A stretch of 64,000 nt of DNA from Vibrio litoralis DSM 17657 (GTDB lineage Bacteria; Pseudomonadota; Gammaproteobacteria; Enterobacterales; Vibrionaceae). Shown here piece after piece: positions 9,686 to 23,179 of this stretch (position 1 is its first letter; the number at the start of each line of letters is the position of its first letter). The DNA lies in NCBI RefSeq assembly GCF_000426765.1, contig NZ_KE384567.1:355152-419151 (forward strand), given 5' to 3'. The position numbers and the translations under genes were made by a program. Below the pieces are notes generated by a model, which saw only the letters and a list, made by a program, of their open reading frames with translations, had not been told where the DNA came from and did not search any database.

Positions 9686-9952
9686 TATACCCAAGTGACT
9701 TCAAGATGCAGAATTCAGAGCTATCATCCAAACCTTGAGGCAAGGAAGATTGGCGAAGGAATGTAAGCACCTTTCAAACCAATCTGACGCGGCATAAAGG
9801 TTTGGATGAAGCTCCCGAAGGGCAAGTTAAAACAAGCTTTATGCTGCGTTAAATTGAACAGAGATAGAATAACTATGATCATGTTCAATTTGCCTTGCCT
9901 AAAGCTTGTTTTATTCTTGCTGAAACTCGCATCTTTAAGTTACTTGGGTATA
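9686..9952 (+). repeat. 267-bp dispersed element, copy A (MITE-like)
   Basis: The element starts TATACCCAAGTGACTTCAAG and ends with an imperfect inverted copy of that sequence (ACTTAAAG...ACTTGGGTATA type), giving terminal inverted repeats of about 24 bp. It matches the reverse complement of 42233-42499 almost throughout, with exactly the same length. Internal inverted repeats are CATCCAAACCTT (9725-9736) with AAGGTTTGGATG (9797-9808), and TAAAGCTTGTTTT (9900-9912) with its complement (9829-9841). AAATTGAACA (9851-9860) also pairs with 9882-9891. It contains no coding gene. It ends 25 bp before the mutS start codon, so the mutS promoter is either inside it or squeezed beside it. Confidence 0.88.
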
Positions 9953-9977
9953 TTAATATTTTTCAACACAACCTCGG

Positions 9978-12575
9978 GTGGTAAGCGTGGCCAAATCAGA
10001 AACTCATACTCCAATGATGCAGCAGTACTTGCGTTTAAAGGCAGAAAATCCAGATATTTTACTGTTTTATCGTATGGGTGATTTCTATGAATTATTCTAC
10101 GATGACGCCAAACGCGCTTCGCAATTATTGGATATTTCTTTAACTAAGCGTGGCGCTTCCGCTGGAGAACCGATTCCGATGGCGGGTGTTCCTTTTCACG
10201 CTGTCGAAGGCTACCTAGCCAAATTAGTTCAGCTTGGTGAATCAGTAGCCATTTGTGAACAAGTTGGCGATCCTGCCACCAGCAAAGGCCCAGTTGAGCG
10301 TAAAGTAGTCCGCATTGTCACGCCGGGAACGGTTACCGATGAAGCGCTACTACCTGAGCGTATTGATAACCTAGTTGCCGCCATTTACCAGCAAGATGAA
10401 AAATTTGGCTATGCCACGTTAGATATGACATCTGGCCGCTTTCAACTGTGCGAACCCGAAACCCTAGAAGCGATGCAAGCAGAACTGCAACGAACCTCGC
10501 CAAAAGAGTTGTTATATCCAGAAGATTTACAAGCGATGTCTTTACTTGAAAAATCAAAAGGTCAACGTCGCCGCCCGATTTGGGAATTTGAACTCAATAC
10601 CGCTAAGCAACAACTTAATATGCAATTTGGCACCAAAGATCTGGTTGGTTTTGGGGTTGAAAATGCCAAGCTTGGTTTATGCGCTGCCGGATGTTTAATT
10701 CAATATGTTAAAGATACTCAGCGCACCGCTTTACCGCATATTCGTTCTTTGACGTTTGACCGCCAAGATGACTCAGTGATCTTAGATGCTGCCACTCGCC
10801 GTAACTTAGAAATTACTCACAATTTAGCTGGCGGCACTGATAATACGCTAGCGGAAGTACTCGATAAAACCGCTACGCCAATGGGTAGTCGTATGTTCAA
10901 ACGTTGGTTGCATCAGCCAATGCGTAACAACGATATACTGAATCAACGTCTTGACGCTATTACTGAAATTAAAGACAACGCCTACTTTGCAGAGCTACAC
11001 CCTAGCCTAAAAAGCATTGGTGATATTGAACGTATTTTAGCGCGTTTAGCTCTACGTTCGGCTCGCCCACGTGACTTAGCTCGCTTACGTAATGCCATGC
11101 AACAATTACCTGAATTAAGCAGTATTACGCAAAGCTTCCAGCACCATCACCTACAAAGGTTGGCTAAAGCTTGTTTACCGATGGACGAGATTTGTTCACT
11201 ACTCGAACGTGCTATCAAAGAAAATCCGCCTGTGGTGATCCGTGATGGTGGTGTATTGGCGGAAGGTTATCATGCGGAATTAGATGAACTACGTAATTTA
11301 GCCGATGGTGCAACTGAATACCTCGACAAGATGGAAGCAGAAGAGCGCGAACGTCACGGTATCGATAGCTTAAAAGTTGGCTATAACAATGTGAATGGCT
11401 TTTTCATTCAAGTGAGTCGCGGGCAAAGCCACTTAGTGCCACCTCATTATGTTCGTCGCCAGACTTTAAAAAATGCTGAACGTTACATCATCCCTGAATT
11501 AAAAGAGCATGAAGATAAAGTGCTTAATTCAAAATCAAAGGCGTTAGCGTTAGAGAAACGTTTGTGGGAAGAACTCTTTGATTTATTAATGCCGCATCTA
11601 GAACGTTTGCAAGAATTGGCAGCCTCTTTGTCTCAATTAGACGTACTACAAAATCTTGCTGAACGTGCTGATTCGCTCAACTACTGCCGTCCAATACTGA
11701 CCGATAATGCTGAGCTACATATTGATGCCGGTCGCCACCCGGTGGTTGAGCAAGTGCTGGATGTACCATTTATTGCCAACCCAGTAGAGCTAAATGCTAA
11801 GCGCCAGATGTTGATCATTACCGGCCCAAACATGGGCGGTAAATCGACTTATATGCGTCAAACGGCATTGATTGCTTTATTGGCGCACATTGGCAGCTAT
11901 GTTCCAGCGAAAGCGGCTACCATAGGTTCGATTGATCGCATCTTTACTCGAATTGGCGCGCAAGATGATCTGGCATCAGGTCGTTCAACCTTTATGGTAG
12001 AAATGACCGAAACCGCCAATATCTTGCATAACGCCACTAAAAACAGCCTAGTTTTGATGGATGAAATTGGTCGCGGTACCAGTACTTATGATGGTCTGTC
12101 ATTAGCGTGGGCCAGTGCAGATTGGTTAGCCACTAAAATTAACGCAATGACATTATTTGCCACTCACTACTTTGAATTAACCGAACTGCCGAACCAAATA
12201 GATCATCTTGCGAATGTGCATTTAGATGCGATTGAACACGGTGATAGCATTGCCTTTATGCACGCCGTTCAAGAAGGTGCCGCAAGTAAATCTTATGGCC
12301 TTGCGGTAGCCAGTTTAGCTGGTGTGCCAAAATCAGTGATTAAACAAGCCAAAGCTAAACTGCAACAATTAGAAGCGCTTGGTCACCAAAAAGCAGAACA
12401 AGGCAATTCAGCTCAGTCTACTGCAAGCATGCAAACTCAAACCGTTGAGCAGCAGTTAAGTTTAATTCCTGAAATCAGCGAAGTGGAACAAGCATTAACA
12501 CAGGTTAATCCAGATGATATGAGTCCAAGAGAAGCTCTCGATGCTTTATACCGACTCAAGAGCTTAATGGCCTAG
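9978..12575 (+). CDS. mutS: DNA mismatch repair protein MutS
   Basis: Recognises mismatches and small loops, then recruits MutL. The 865-aa product has the mismatch-wedge motif GDFYELF (Phe-36, Glu-38), connector and lever domains, the clamp region ([15 protein letters not shown]), Walker [10 protein letters not shown] at about 615-623, the Walker B region [22 protein letters not shown] with the dimer-interface [10 protein letters not shown], and a C-terminal tail for tetramerisation. No ATG precedes the conserved HTPMMQQYL. The start is GTG at 9978 or GTG at 9987, and the upstream GGGTGG could serve the second. It is convergent with rpoS across a shared terminator. Confidence 0.97.
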   Translation: MVSVAKSETHTPMMQQYLRLKAENPDILLFYRMGDFYELFYDDAKRASQLLDISLTKRGASAGEPIPMAGVPFHAVEGYLAKLVQLGESVAICEQVGDPATSKGPVERKVVRIVTPGTVTDEALLPERIDNLVAAIYQQDEKFGYATLDMTSGRFQLCEPETLEAMQAELQRTSPKELLYPEDLQAMSLLEKSKGQRRRPIWEFELNTAKQQLNMQFGTKDLVGFGVENAKLGLCAAGCLIQYVKDTQRTALPHIRSLTFDRQDDSVILDAATRRNLEITHNLAGGTDNTLAEVLDKTATPMGSRMFKRWLHQPMRNNDILNQRLDAITEIKDNAYFAELHPSLKSIGDIERILARLALRSARPRDLARLRNAMQQLPELSSITQSFQHHHLQRLAKACLPMDEICSLLERAIKENPPVVIRDGGVLAEGYHAELDELRNLADGATEYLDKMEAEERERHGIDSLKVGYNNVNGFFIQVSRGQSHLVPPHYVRRQTLKNAERYIIPELKEHEDKVLNSKSKALALEKRLWEELFDLLMPHLERLQELAASLSQLDVLQNLAERADSLNYCRPILTDNAELHIDAGRHPVVEQVLDVPFIANPVELNAKRQMLIITGPNMGGKSTYMRQTALIALLAHIGSYVPAKAATIGSIDRIFTRIGAQDDLASGRSTFMVEMTETANILHNATKNSLVLMDEIGRGTSTYDGLSLAWASADWLATKINAMTLFATHYFELTELPNQIDHLANVHLDAIEHGDSIAFMHAVQEGAASKSYGLAVASLAGVPKSVIKQAKAKLQQLEALGHQKAEQGNSAQSTASMQTQTVEQQLSLIPEISEVEQALTQVNPDDMSPREALDALYRLKSLMA

Positions 12576-12593
12576 GAACTAAATTAACTCAAA

Positions 12594-12632
12594 AAATAAA
12601 AGGGAAGCCACCGTGGCTTCCCTTTATTTTAT
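12594..12632. terminator. bidirectional terminator between mutS and rpoS
   Basis: AAAGGGAAGCCA and TGGCTTCCCTTT form a 12-bp perfect stem with a three- to four-base loop, flanked by A-rich and T-rich runs. It can end both mutS (plus) and rpoS (minus). Confidence 0.87.
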
Positions 12633-12652
12633 CTGCTCACCTTATAAATGAA

Positions 12653-13624
12653 TTATTCATACTCAGCATCAAATAACGATTCCATGCTCAAACCTTGCTT
12701 CATTAAAATCTCTCTTAAACGACGTAGGCCTTCCACTTGGATCTGACGAACACGTTCACGAGTTAAGCTAATTTCACGGCCAACCTCTTCCAAAGTTGAT
12801 GGCTCATAGCCTAAAAGACCGAAGCGGCGTGCCAAGACTTCTTTTTGTTTCGGGTTAAGCTCATCTAACCAATCAATCAACGACGATTTAATATCGTTAT
12901 CTTGGGTCGAGACTTCAGGATCCGAGTTGTTAATATCAGGAATGATATCCAACAGTGCTTTATCGCCATCACCACCAATAGGTGTATCAACTGAGCTTAC
13001 ACGCTCATTCAAACGCAGCATTTTGCTGACATCTTCCACTGGCTTATCAAGTTGGAAAGCAATTTCTTCTGCGGTTGGTTCATGGTCTAGCTTTTGTGCT
13101 AACTCACGAGCAGTACGCAAATAGATATTCAGCTCTTTCACCACATGGATAGGCAATCTAATGGTGCGTGTTTGATTCATTAAAGCGCGTTCGATGGTTT
13201 GACGAATCCACCAAGTTGCATAAGTTGAAAAACGGAAACCACGTTCTGGGTCGAATTTTTCCACTGCACGGATCAGCCCTAAATTACCTTCTTCAATTAG
13301 GTCAAGTAGTGCTAAACCACGGCTGTTATAACGGCGAGAAATCTTAACGACCAGACGTAAGTTACTTTCAATCATACGCTTGCGTGCTGCTGCATCGCCG
13401 CGAAGTGCTCGTCGAGCATAAAGTACTTCTTCTTCTGCTGTTAAGAGTGGAGAAAAACCGATTTCACTAAGATAAAGTTGAGTCGCATCAAGGCTTTTGG
13501 CCGAAATTTCATACTCTTCTTTCGCTTCTTCTTTTTTTGAAACCGCTTGGGCTGCAAGAGCCTCAACATCAAATTCAGAATCATCGATGTCGTTTATTTT
13601 AGTTACTGCATTGCTGATACTCAT
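12653..13624 (-). CDS. rpoS: stationary-phase sigma factor RpoS
   Basis: Sigma-38, the RNA polymerase subunit for general stress and stationary-phase genes. The 323-aa product has region 2 ([55 protein letters not shown]) with 2.4 [25 protein letters not shown]. Region 3 follows, and region 4 has the helix-turn-helix [29 protein letters not shown] strong AAGGGGAGG sits before the ATG. CGCC and GGCG flank it, so the ribosome site may sit in the loop of a small hairpin. nlpD lies directly upstream. In E. coli the main rpoS promoter is inside nlpD; the same is likely but was not resolved here. Confidence 0.98.
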   Translation of the reverse strand: MSISNAVTKINDIDDSEFDVEALAAQAVSKKEEAKEEYEISAKSLDATQLYLSEIGFSPLLTAEEEVLYARRALRGDAAARKRMIESNLRLVVKISRRYNSRGLALLDLIEEGNLGLIRAVEKFDPERGFRFSTYATWWIRQTIERALMNQTRTIRLPIHVVKELNIYLRTARELAQKLDHEPTAEEIAFQLDKPVEDVSKMLRLNERVSSVDTPIGGDGDKALLDIIPDINNSDPEVSTQDNDIKSSLIDWLDELNPKQKEVLARRFGLLGYEPSTLEEVGREISLTRERVRQIQVEGLRRLREILMKQGLSMESLFDAEYE

Positions 13625-13711
13625 AAGCGCCTCCCCTTGGCGAATAAAGTTTTAGCAAGACATAACAACTTAATATGTCATTATTGTAAGTCTCGTCATT
13701 CCCAAATAGGT

Positions 13712-14515
13712 CTACTCCAAGTAGTTTTCTGGATTGACTGACTTACCTTTGTATCGAATTTCGAAGTGTAGTCGAACACTATTGGTGCCCGTACTTCCCA
13801 TCGATGCAATTTTCTGGCCAGTTTTTACAGACTGACCTTCTGTTATCGATAAACTATCGTTATGGGCATAAGCGCTGAGATACTCATCATTATGTTTAAT
13901 AATAATCAGATTCCCATAACCTCGAAGTGCATTACCTGCATACACCACAACACCTGCTGCGGTTGATACTACGTCCTGCCCTCGTTGCCCTGCGATATCT
14001 ATCCCTTTGTTACCTTGGTCACCAACTGAGAACTTACTAATTACTCGTCCTCTTGTTGGCCACACCCAGCGTTCTACCTTGTCATTACTCGATGTAGATT
14101 GTGTGACAGGTTTATTATTATTTTGTGTTGCTTGAGGCTCAACATACTCCTTTGACTGTGATTGCACAACTGGGGAAGCGTTGTGTTTTTGTGCCACTTT
14201 AGTCGTAGAAGTTGAGGCCACTTGGCTATCTCCAGCACCGGTACCATCAAATGCTGGCGGGATGTAAACCGGACGCCACAAATTTAATTTTTGACCAGGA
14301 TGAATAGTGTAAGGGGGCTTTAGGTGGTTGAAATTAATGATGTCATTAACATTTTTATCTGCTAAATAAGAAATTAAGTAGACCGAATCACCTTTTTCAA
14401 CGACGTAATAACTACCCTTATAGCTACCACGATCATTTTTAGCTGGGTTCAATGAACACGCTGCTAAAAAAGTGAGACAAAACAAAGCAATTAGCGTATT
14501 TCTTATCGATAACAA
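13712..14515 (-). CDS. nlpD: amidase activator lipoprotein NlpD
   Basis: Outer-membrane lipoprotein that activates the AmiC-type amidase during septum splitting. The 267-aa product has a lipobox LAAC with lipidated Cys-20. A LysM domain follows at about 37-80 (YYVVEKGDSVYLISYLADKNV...HPGQKLNLW), then a low-complexity Ser/Thr/Gln linker and a C-terminal LytM (M23) domain. The LytM zinc ligands are degenerate (NKGIDIAG in place of H-x-G-x-D, and VRLHFEIR in place of HLHFEIR). This agrees with an activator and not a peptidase. It is shorter than E. coli NlpD (379 aa), mainly in the linker. It lies between pcm and rpoS. Confidence 0.94.
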   Translation of the reverse strand: MLSIRNTLIALFCLTFLAACSLNPAKNDRGSYKGSYYVVEKGDSVYLISYLADKNVNDIINFNHLKPPYTIHPGQKLNLWRPVYIPPAFDGTGAGDSQVASTSTTKVAQKHNASPVVQSQSKEYVEPQATQNNNKPVTQSTSSNDKVERWVWPTRGRVISKFSVGDQGNKGIDIAGQRGQDVVSTAAGVVVYAGNALRGYGNLIIIKHNDEYLSAYAHNDSLSITEGQSVKTGQKIASMGSTGTNSVRLHFEIRYKGKSVNPENYLE

Positions 14516-14534
14516 CCTGAGTACCTTTCGTTTA

Positions 14535-15161
14535 TTAGGCTAAATCGCCCGCGATTAGAGGGACAAAACGAACGACTTCTACCAAAGTAGAAACACACTC
14601 CCCTTTTTTTCTTTCGATTTTTATCAATTCTTGATGTTCATCACCTATTGGTACCACCAAAACGCCGCCTTCAGCTAATTGGTCAACTAACGCTTGTGGA
14701 TGATGGGAAGCCGCCGCAGTGACAATAATCGCATCAAATGGACCTTTCGATGGCCAACCTTGCCAGCCGTCACCATGCTTAGTTGAGACATTGTAAATAT
14801 CTAAATGTTTCAAACGACGCTTGGCATCCCACTGTAAGGACTTAATGCGCTCTATTGAATAAACATGATCAACCATTTTTGACAATACGGCGGTTTGGTA
14901 ACCCGATCCAGTGCCAACTTCTAGAACTCGACTATTGGGCTTTAAATTCAATAGTTCGGTCATTTTTGCCACGATATAAGGCTGAGAGATTGTCTGTCCA
15001 GCCCCAATAGGCAGCGCATTATTATCATACGCTTGATGACGCATCGCTTCAGATAAGAAGTACTCGCGGGGCAAGCTTCTCATTACCTCTAGAAGTTGAG
15101 GATCTTTAATGCCTTTGTGCTGCAAAATAGAGACGAGTTGATCTGCTTTGATATTCTTCAT
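14535..15161 (-). CDS. pcm: protein-L-isoaspartate O-methyltransferase Pcm
   Basis: Methylates L-isoaspartyl residues in damaged proteins with SAM, starting their repair. The 208-aa product has the usual length. SAM-binding motif I is [16 protein letters not shown]. The substrate region is [23 protein letters not shown], and the later motif [22 protein letters not shown] also matches the family. It lies 15 bp downstream of surE on the same strand and 19 bp upstream of nlpD, within the stationary-phase survival operon. Confidence 0.97.
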   Translation of the reverse strand: MKNIKADQLVSILQHKGIKDPQLLEVMRSLPREYFLSEAMRHQAYDNNALPIGAGQTISQPYIVAKMTELLNLKPNSRVLEVGTGSGYQTAVLSKMVDHVYSIERIKSLQWDAKRRLKHLDIYNVSTKHGDGWQGWPSKGPFDAIIVTAAASHHPQALVDQLAEGGVLVVPIGDEHQELIKIERKKGECVSTLVEVVRFVPLIAGDLA

Positions 15162-15176
15162 TATTGCCTGTGATGT

Positions 15177-15920
15177 TTATTTTGGGCTAACCCAGTGTTT
15201 CATTTTTTCTATCGCTTCATGTGCCGTAAGATCAACGCGTAATGGCGTAATCGACACCTCGCCTTTTTCTATGGCATAGAAATCGGTACCTTCACCCGCA
15301 TCCGCTTCTTTTCCCGGAGGACCAAGCCAGTAGATATCAGCACCACGTGGATCTTTTTGTTTAATCATATCTTCCGCATGATGACGTGCGCCAAGTCGAG
15401 TCACTCGAGTCGCTCCAAGCTGATCGAGAGCTAAATCAGGAACATTAACACTGATCAAATGGTTAGCCGGAACCGGGTTTTTCACATGCTGTAAAACCAG
15501 ATCTTTAGCAATTTGTGCCGCAGTATCAAAATGGGTTTTCCCCACCAGCGAAATAGCTATCGATTGAACACCTAAAAAATGCCCTTCCATTGCCGCTGCA
15601 ACTGTACCGGAATACAATACGTCATCGCCTAGGTTTGCACCATGATTGATCCCTGAAACCACTAAATCGGGCATATCCGACTTTAGTAATTCATTTAAAG
15701 CAAAGTGGACACAATCGGTCGGAGTCCCTTGCACGGAATAGACATTCGGGCGAACTTGTGTCACGCGAAGTGGTGTTTCTAATGTTAATGAATTTGAAGC
15801 ACCCGATCGATTACGATCTGGTGCCACAATGATGATCTCAGCGATCTCTGACAATACTTCGGCCAAGGTATTGATCCCCTGAGCATTCACACCATCATCG
15901 TTACTTAATAATATTTTCAT
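15177..15920 (-). CDS. surE: 5'/3'-nucleotidase SurE
   Basis: Metal-dependent nucleotidase acting on nucleoside monophosphates and short polyphosphate. The 247-aa product begins [16 protein letters not shown], which carries the paired Asp metal ligands. It keeps [14 protein letters not shown], the [10 protein letters not shown] block and [27 protein letters not shown]. It sits between truD and pcm in the conserved cluster with gaps of only 15-24 bp, so co-transcription is likely. Confidence 0.97.
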   Translation of the reverse strand: MKILLSNDDGVNAQGINTLAEVLSEIAEIIIVAPDRNRSGASNSLTLETPLRVTQVRPNVYSVQGTPTDCVHFALNELLKSDMPDLVVSGINHGANLGDDVLYSGTVAAAMEGHFLGVQSIAISLVGKTHFDTAAQIAKDLVLQHVKNPVPANHLISVNVPDLALDQLGATRVTRLGARHHAEDMIKQKDPRGADIYWLGPPGKEADAGEGTDFYAIEKGEVSITPLRVDLTAHEAIEKMKHWVSPK

Positions 15921-15944
15921 GATTCTTCCTTGAAGATCTGTCGA

Positions 15945-17000
15945 TTAACTTTCGTAAACACGCTCAACTTCAACCGCATCAGCCACTTCTCTTAAAATCG
16001 AGGTAGCAAAGCATCCTGCTGGTAGAGAAAACGACACCACAACATCGCTGCCATCAACTTGCCAATTCATGTTATCGGCTTTTAATCCCACCACACGGCG
16101 ATCATGGCGCATACGGTTACCACGGATAAGCTTCATCAAATCTTCTTCGGCATCTAGAAATTGATTTTCAAGTTGTTGTGCTAAACCTTGAGTTGGAAGC
16201 GCGTTATCTCCCGCCAATGCTGAGGTTAAAAATACACTACCTTGTTCAAGTTGAGATTGTAATGATTCTAGCGTATCGGCTTCTACGGTCAGTAATTTGC
16301 CTTGAGCATTTTGAACTAAATCACCTTCAACTAGCTGATTGAACAAGCCATTCTCAATTCGATGAGACAAAATATGATTGAAGATCCAAGAGCGTGCGGT
16401 CGATAAATACATGCTGCGTTTATTTTGATTACGAGTGCGCACATTATCACGTCCCCAACGACGAGCTTCCGCCAAGTTATTACCATCACGACCAAAACGT
16501 TGTGAACCATAGTAGTTTGGCACGCCACTTTGTTTGATCTTTTCCAGACGCTCAATCACATCGTTAATATCCGTCACATCAACCAGACGAATCACGAACT
16601 GATTACCGACCAGATCACCCGGACGCAGTTTTTTATTATGACGGGCGGTCTCAAGCACTTTAATACTTGGGTACTGTTGCTCTAAAGCTTTAGCATCAAA
16701 ACTCATATCCGGCTTTGGTAGATGAACGCTTAACCATTGCTCAGTCACCGCATGACGATCTTTTAAACCTGCCCAACCGACATTTTTCGATGGCACGCCG
16801 CACAATCTTGCGATTTCATTGGCAACAAAGGTCGTGTTTTCACCTTGCTTACGAATTCGCACCATCAAGTGTTCGCCGTCACCTGAGAACTCAAAACCTA
16901 GATCTTCAATCACTTGAAAATCCTCCGCTTTAGATTTCAGTTTGGCTTGAGCTACAGGTTTACCCAGTAAGTATGCAAATGGCGCTAGAATATCAGTCAT
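15945..17000 (-). CDS. truD: tRNA pseudouridine(13) synthase TruD
   Basis: Converts U13 of tRNA-Glu to pseudouridine. The 351-aa product shows the family motif VGWAGLKDRHAVTEQWLSV, whose Asp is the catalytic nucleophile. The TruD insertion domain and PNYYGSQRFGRDGNNL are also present, as is the C-terminal block LPAGCFATSILREV. It is located between ispF and surE with short gaps, as in E. coli. Confidence 0.97.
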   Translation of the reverse strand: MTDILAPFAYLLGKPVAQAKLKSKAEDFQVIEDLGFEFSGDGEHLMVRIRKQGENTTFVANEIARLCGVPSKNVGWAGLKDRHAVTEQWLSVHLPKPDMSFDAKALEQQYPSIKVLETARHNKKLRPGDLVGNQFVIRLVDVTDINDVIERLEKIKQSGVPNYYGSQRFGRDGNNLAEARRWGRDNVRTRNQNKRSMYLSTARSWIFNHILSHRIENGLFNQLVEGDLVQNAQGKLLTVEADTLESLQSQLEQGSVFLTSALAGDNALPTQGLAQQLENQFLDAEEDLMKLIRGNRMRHDRRVVGLKADNMNWQVDGSDVVVSFSLPAGCFATSILREVADAVEVERVYES

Positions 17001-17028
17001 GAATTAAGATCTTTTTTATTTATAAAAT

Positions 17029-17505
17029 TTATTGGCGAACGATTAATGCAACCGCTTCGCATGCAATGCCTTCTTTACGACCAGTAAAACCCAATTTTTC
17101 GGTAGTGGTCGCTTTGACATTAATATTATCAATATCGGTTTCTAAATCAGCGGCGATGGCTTCGCGCATGCTTTGAATAAATGGCAGCATTTTCGGTGCT
17201 TGAGCGATGATAGTGACATCTGCATTGCCCAATACATAACCTTTCTGTTTAACAAAGCGATACACTTCGCGTAGTAAAGCTCGGCTATCTGCGTCTTTCC
17301 ACTTATCGTCGGTATCTGGAAAATGCTTACCAATATCTCCAGCCGCAATCGCCCCTAGTAAAGCATCGGTTAGTGCATGTAGCGCAACATCGCCATCAGA
17401 GTGAGCAATTAAACCTTGTTCATAAGGAATGGCGACACCACCAATGATAACTGGGCCTTCACCACCAAATTTATGCACGTCAAAACCATGACCGATTCGA
17501 ATCAT
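17029..17505 (-). CDS. ispF: 2-C-methyl-D-erythritol 2,4-cyclodiphosphate synthase IspF
   Basis: Fifth step of the MEP isoprenoid pathway: cyclises CDP-ME 2-phosphate and releases CMP. The 158-aa trimer subunit starts [13 protein letters not shown], with the Asp and His zinc ligands. It has [31 protein letters not shown] and the C-terminal [23 protein letters not shown]. It lies 15 bp after ispD, which supplies a precursor two steps earlier in the same pathway. Confidence 0.98.
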   Translation of the reverse strand: MIRIGHGFDVHKFGGEGPVIIGGVAIPYEQGLIAHSDGDVALHALTDALLGAIAAGDIGKHFPDTDDKWKDADSRALLREVYRFVKQKGYVLGNADVTIIAQAPKMLPFIQSMREAIAADLETDIDNINVKATTTEKLGFTGRKEGIACEAVALIVRQ

Positions 17506-17520
17506 TACATTACCTATTAT

Positions 17521-18237
17521 TTATTTACGCTGAGATAGGAAAAATTCCGCTAGGGCCAAATCTTCAGGCTGGGTGACTTTAAGGTTATCGGAGCGACCTT
17601 GGACCAGTAATGGTTGGTAGCCTGACAGCTCCATCGCGGAGGCTTCATCAGTAATAACCTTTTGGTTGATTAATCCATCGACTAAAGCTGATTTTAGTTC
17701 AATAAGCGGAAAAAGCTGCGGCGTTAATGCGTGCCATAATTGACTGCGGTCGACGGTTTGCTCAATGGTATTCAAGCCATTTTGAACACAAGAACGTTTC
17801 ATGGTGTCACGTACTGGCGCGGCTAAAATGCCACCGCGGTGCGCTTGCTGGCACTGATTAATTAATTTGTTGATATCGTCATGAGTTAAACAAGGACGCG
17901 CTGCATCATGCACCATGACCCATGAATATTGGTCTGCATGATTTTGAGATAGATATTCCAACCCGGAAAGTACGGAATCAACACGCTCTTGCCCACCAGC
18001 GACTCGAATAACATTGTCAGCTTTGGCTAAGGCAAGCTCTGAGAAATATTCATCGCCGTCGCTCACTGCAATTACCACCAATTCGATTTGAGGGTGTGAT
18101 AATAAATTTTCGACCGTGTGCTCAAGAATGGTTTTATCATGCAGAGATAAATACTGCTTGGGATGGTTAGCCTGCATACGTTTACCAACCCCGGCGGCTG
18201 GCACCACGACAGCAAACTGCTGTGGAAACTTAGTCAT
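17521..18237 (-). CDS. ispD: 2-C-methyl-D-erythritol 4-phosphate cytidylyltransferase IspD
   Basis: Third step of the MEP pathway: MEP + CTP to CDP-ME. The 238-aa product has the nucleotidyltransferase signature [20 protein letters not shown], with the Gly-rich loop and conserved Arg/Lys. Later motifs are [32 protein letters not shown] and [36 protein letters not shown]. The start codon lies 2-3 bp past the ftsB stop, so the two are translationally close. Confidence 0.98.
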   Translation of the reverse strand: MTKFPQQFAVVVPAAGVGKRMQANHPKQYLSLHDKTILEHTVENLLSHPQIELVVIAVSDGDEYFSELALAKADNVIRVAGGQERVDSVLSGLEYLSQNHADQYSWVMVHDAARPCLTHDDINKLINQCQQAHRGGILAAPVRDTMKRSCVQNGLNTIEQTVDRSQLWHALTPQLFPLIELKSALVDGLINQKVITDEASAMELSGYQPLLVQGRSDNLKVTQPEDLALAEFFLSQRK

Positions 18238-18239
18238 GG

Positions 18240-18554
18240 TTAATTATCATCTGAATTAAACGTGGTATTGGCTTCTGAGTCATCACCAATAATTCGATAA
18301 AAAGTTTCACCGTTTTTGATCATACCCAATTCATGGCGAGCACGCTCTTCAATCGCATCTAGCCCTTGGCGCAAATCATCAATCTCAGCAAACATCAGGT
18401 GATTGCGCTTTTTCAAACTATTATTTACCTCTTGCTGCACTGCAATATCAGAATGAACCGCTTGATAATCAAGAACACCGTTCTTACCAAAAAATAAGTC
18501 ATATTGCAGGGTAGCCAAGATGGCAATCAGTACTAAAGTAAATATCCGCATCAT
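18240..18554 (-). CDS. ftsB: cell division protein FtsB
   Basis: Bitopic inner-membrane protein of the FtsQLB divisome subcomplex. The 104-aa product has a short cytoplasmic N-terminus, one TM segment (about 4-20, [19 protein letters not shown]) and the conserved [10 protein letters not shown] periplasmic coiled coil ([49 protein letters not shown]) follows. The start may be the second of two adjacent ATGs. It heads the ispD-ispF-truD-surE-pcm-nlpD-rpoS series. Confidence 0.95.
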   Translation of the reverse strand: MMRIFTLVLIAILATLQYDLFFGKNGVLDYQAVHSDIAVQQEVNNSLKKRNHLMFAEIDDLRQGLDAIEERARHELGMIKNGETFYRIIGDDSEANTTFNSDDN

Positions 18555-18870
18555 CTACTCGCTATAAAATTCTTGCGCTAATGATACCTCATTCGAAGAA
18601 TTGAAGCATAATAATACAGGTGAAAAGTTGGAAAGAATAAGGATGGGTCGTGGCTACGAGGCGTGGGTATTGGTCCCTAGTTTCTAGTCCCTGGTTTCTA
18701 GGAAAAGCTTAACCGCGTTCGCAGTTACTTTTACGCGCAACACTCAATATAAAATTCGCCATAGTCTTTTCGGCTCCCGAGTGGAACGTCCTCGAAAATC
18801 AGCTCAGTTTTTCACCTTCGAAAAACGAGAAGCAAAGCGCTCAAGCTACAAGCAACATATTCCTAAGATC
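18555..18870. other. gene-free interval between eno and ftsB, with a 14-bp tandem repeat
   Basis: No credible ORF or RNA gene was seen. At 18673-18700 a 14-bp unit (GTCCCTAGTTTCTA) is repeated twice with one mismatch, followed by GG. The ftsB promoter is presumably near 18560-18600, but no convincing -35/-10 pair was picked. Confidence 0.5.
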
Positions 18871-18899
18871 AAAAAAATCCCCGCCGAAACGAGGATTTC
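18871..18899 (-). terminator. eno terminator
   Basis: Minus strand: AAATCCTCG pairs with CGGGGATTT (one mismatch region) around a TTTCGG loop and is followed by T5-6. It lies about 30 bp past the eno stop. Confidence 0.75.
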
Positions 18900-18930
18900 A
18901 AAGTATCAATCAAACTAATTCAATGATGAA

Positions 18931-20250
<1,320 letters not shown>

Positions 20251-20393
20251 TTAAATATAAATGTCAATTTAATGGGTAGTCGCACAACTAGAGCCACTAC
20301 CTGTATCCCTTTTACATCTTACTTTCAAATTACTTCTAATTAGAACCATTACTAATTCAAATTATTGCTAATTAGATTAGTTGCCAAAGGCAA

Positions 20394-22109
<1,716 letters not shown>

Positions 22110-22245
22110 CTACAACGTGAAATCTATCACACTCGATTAATTTATTTCTTGCTTCAAATCAATTTAGCTATCTCAGCAAGGAAAGCCACGTGTTACAGAT
22201 AAATAATATCTATATAAAACAATCAATAAGCATCAAAAGTATTTA

Positions 22246-23046
22246 TTATATTCTTTTTTCTGCTAATTTTACATTTTCCCACTGAATATCCAGCTCTTGC
22301 AGTGAGCAATCGGTCAATACTTTACCTTGCCCAGAGATGATTGACTCTACCCCTCGAAAACGACGCTCGAATTTATGGTTTGCTTTAGCTAAGGCCACTT
22401 CAGGATCTTTGCCTAGATGCCTAACTAAATTAACGGTAGCAAACATCAAATCACCTAACTCTTCTTCAATGCGTTGCTCGTTTTTATCAACCTGTAAGGC
22501 TTCTTCCATAACTTCATCAATTTCTTCATGAACCTTATCCACGACTGGCCCTAAGGTACCCCAATCAAAACCGTATTTAGCGCATTTTTTCTGTAACTTA
22601 TTGGCTCGAGATAAGGCTGGTAATGCTTTTGGTATAGAGTCTAGAATACTTTCTTCTACTTTGCCTTGTTGTAATTTTTCGTTTTGCTTCTCTTGTTCCC
22701 AACGCGCATTCAGTTCATCTTCTGTCTCAATATTTTCATCTGCAAACACATGAGGATGGCGACGTATGAGTTTCTCGTTCACGCCCTTTACCACATCATC
22801 AAAATCAAATAGTTGTTGCTCGCTGGCCATCTGGCTGTAGAAAATCACTTGAAACAGCAAATCACCTAACTCTTCTTGTAGGTTTTTCCAATCTTGATTG
22901 TGGATCGCATCCACGACTTCATAAGTTTCTTCTATGGTATGAGGCACAATAGAATCAAAGGTTTGTTGTTTATCCCAAGGACAACCATTTTCAGGATCGC
23001 GTAACTGCTGCATGATGGATTTGAGTTGTTCAATTGGTACTGTCAT
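22246..23046 (-). CDS. mazG: nucleoside triphosphate pyrophosphohydrolase MazG
   Basis: Hydrolyses NTPs to NMP + PPi and is linked to (p)ppGpp-related stress in E. coli. The 266-aa product has two MazG domains. The N-terminal one is [27 protein letters not shown]...[17 protein letters not shown]. The C-terminal one includes [12 protein letters not shown]...[20 protein letters not shown]. Both carry the EExxE/ELGD-type metal-binding acids. It follows relA by 133 bp, with the relA terminator in between, the order found in E. coli (relA-mazEF-mazG) without the mazEF toxin pair. Confidence 0.96.
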   Translation of the reverse strand: MTVPIEQLKSIMQQLRDPENGCPWDKQQTFDSIVPHTIEETYEVVDAIHNQDWKNLQEELGDLLFQVIFYSQMASEQQLFDFDDVVKGVNEKLIRRHPHVFADENIETEDELNARWEQEKQNEKLQQGKVEESILDSIPKALPALSRANKLQKKCAKYGFDWGTLGPVVDKVHEEIDEVMEEALQVDKNEQRIEEELGDLMFATVNLVRHLGKDPEVALAKANHKFERRFRGVESIISGQGKVLTDCSLQELDIQWENVKLAEKRI

Positions 23047-23107
23047 GACTTTCTCTTTATGTTCTTTTTAAATAACCTCTGCTGAGATTAAATAGATACT
23101 GGGTTTA

Positions 23108-23160
23108 GATAACAAAACACCGCTTATATACTCTAATAACTTGGGTATATAAGCGGTGTT
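23108..23160 (-). terminator. relA terminator with repeat-like loop
   Basis: AACACCGCTTATATAC (23116-23131) and its exact complement (23145-23160) form a 16-bp perfect stem with a 13-base loop. On the minus strand it is followed by TTTTGTTATC. The loop and right arm read AACTTGGGTATATA, close to the tip of the 267-bp element's terminal repeat. Confidence 0.72.
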
Positions 23161-23179
23161 GAGGTTTGAATTGATAAAA

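Noticed and set aside
9806..10081. 91-codon ORF running from the repeat element into mutS
   Set aside because: It starts inside the 267-bp element and overlaps mutS in another frame; no conserved protein features.
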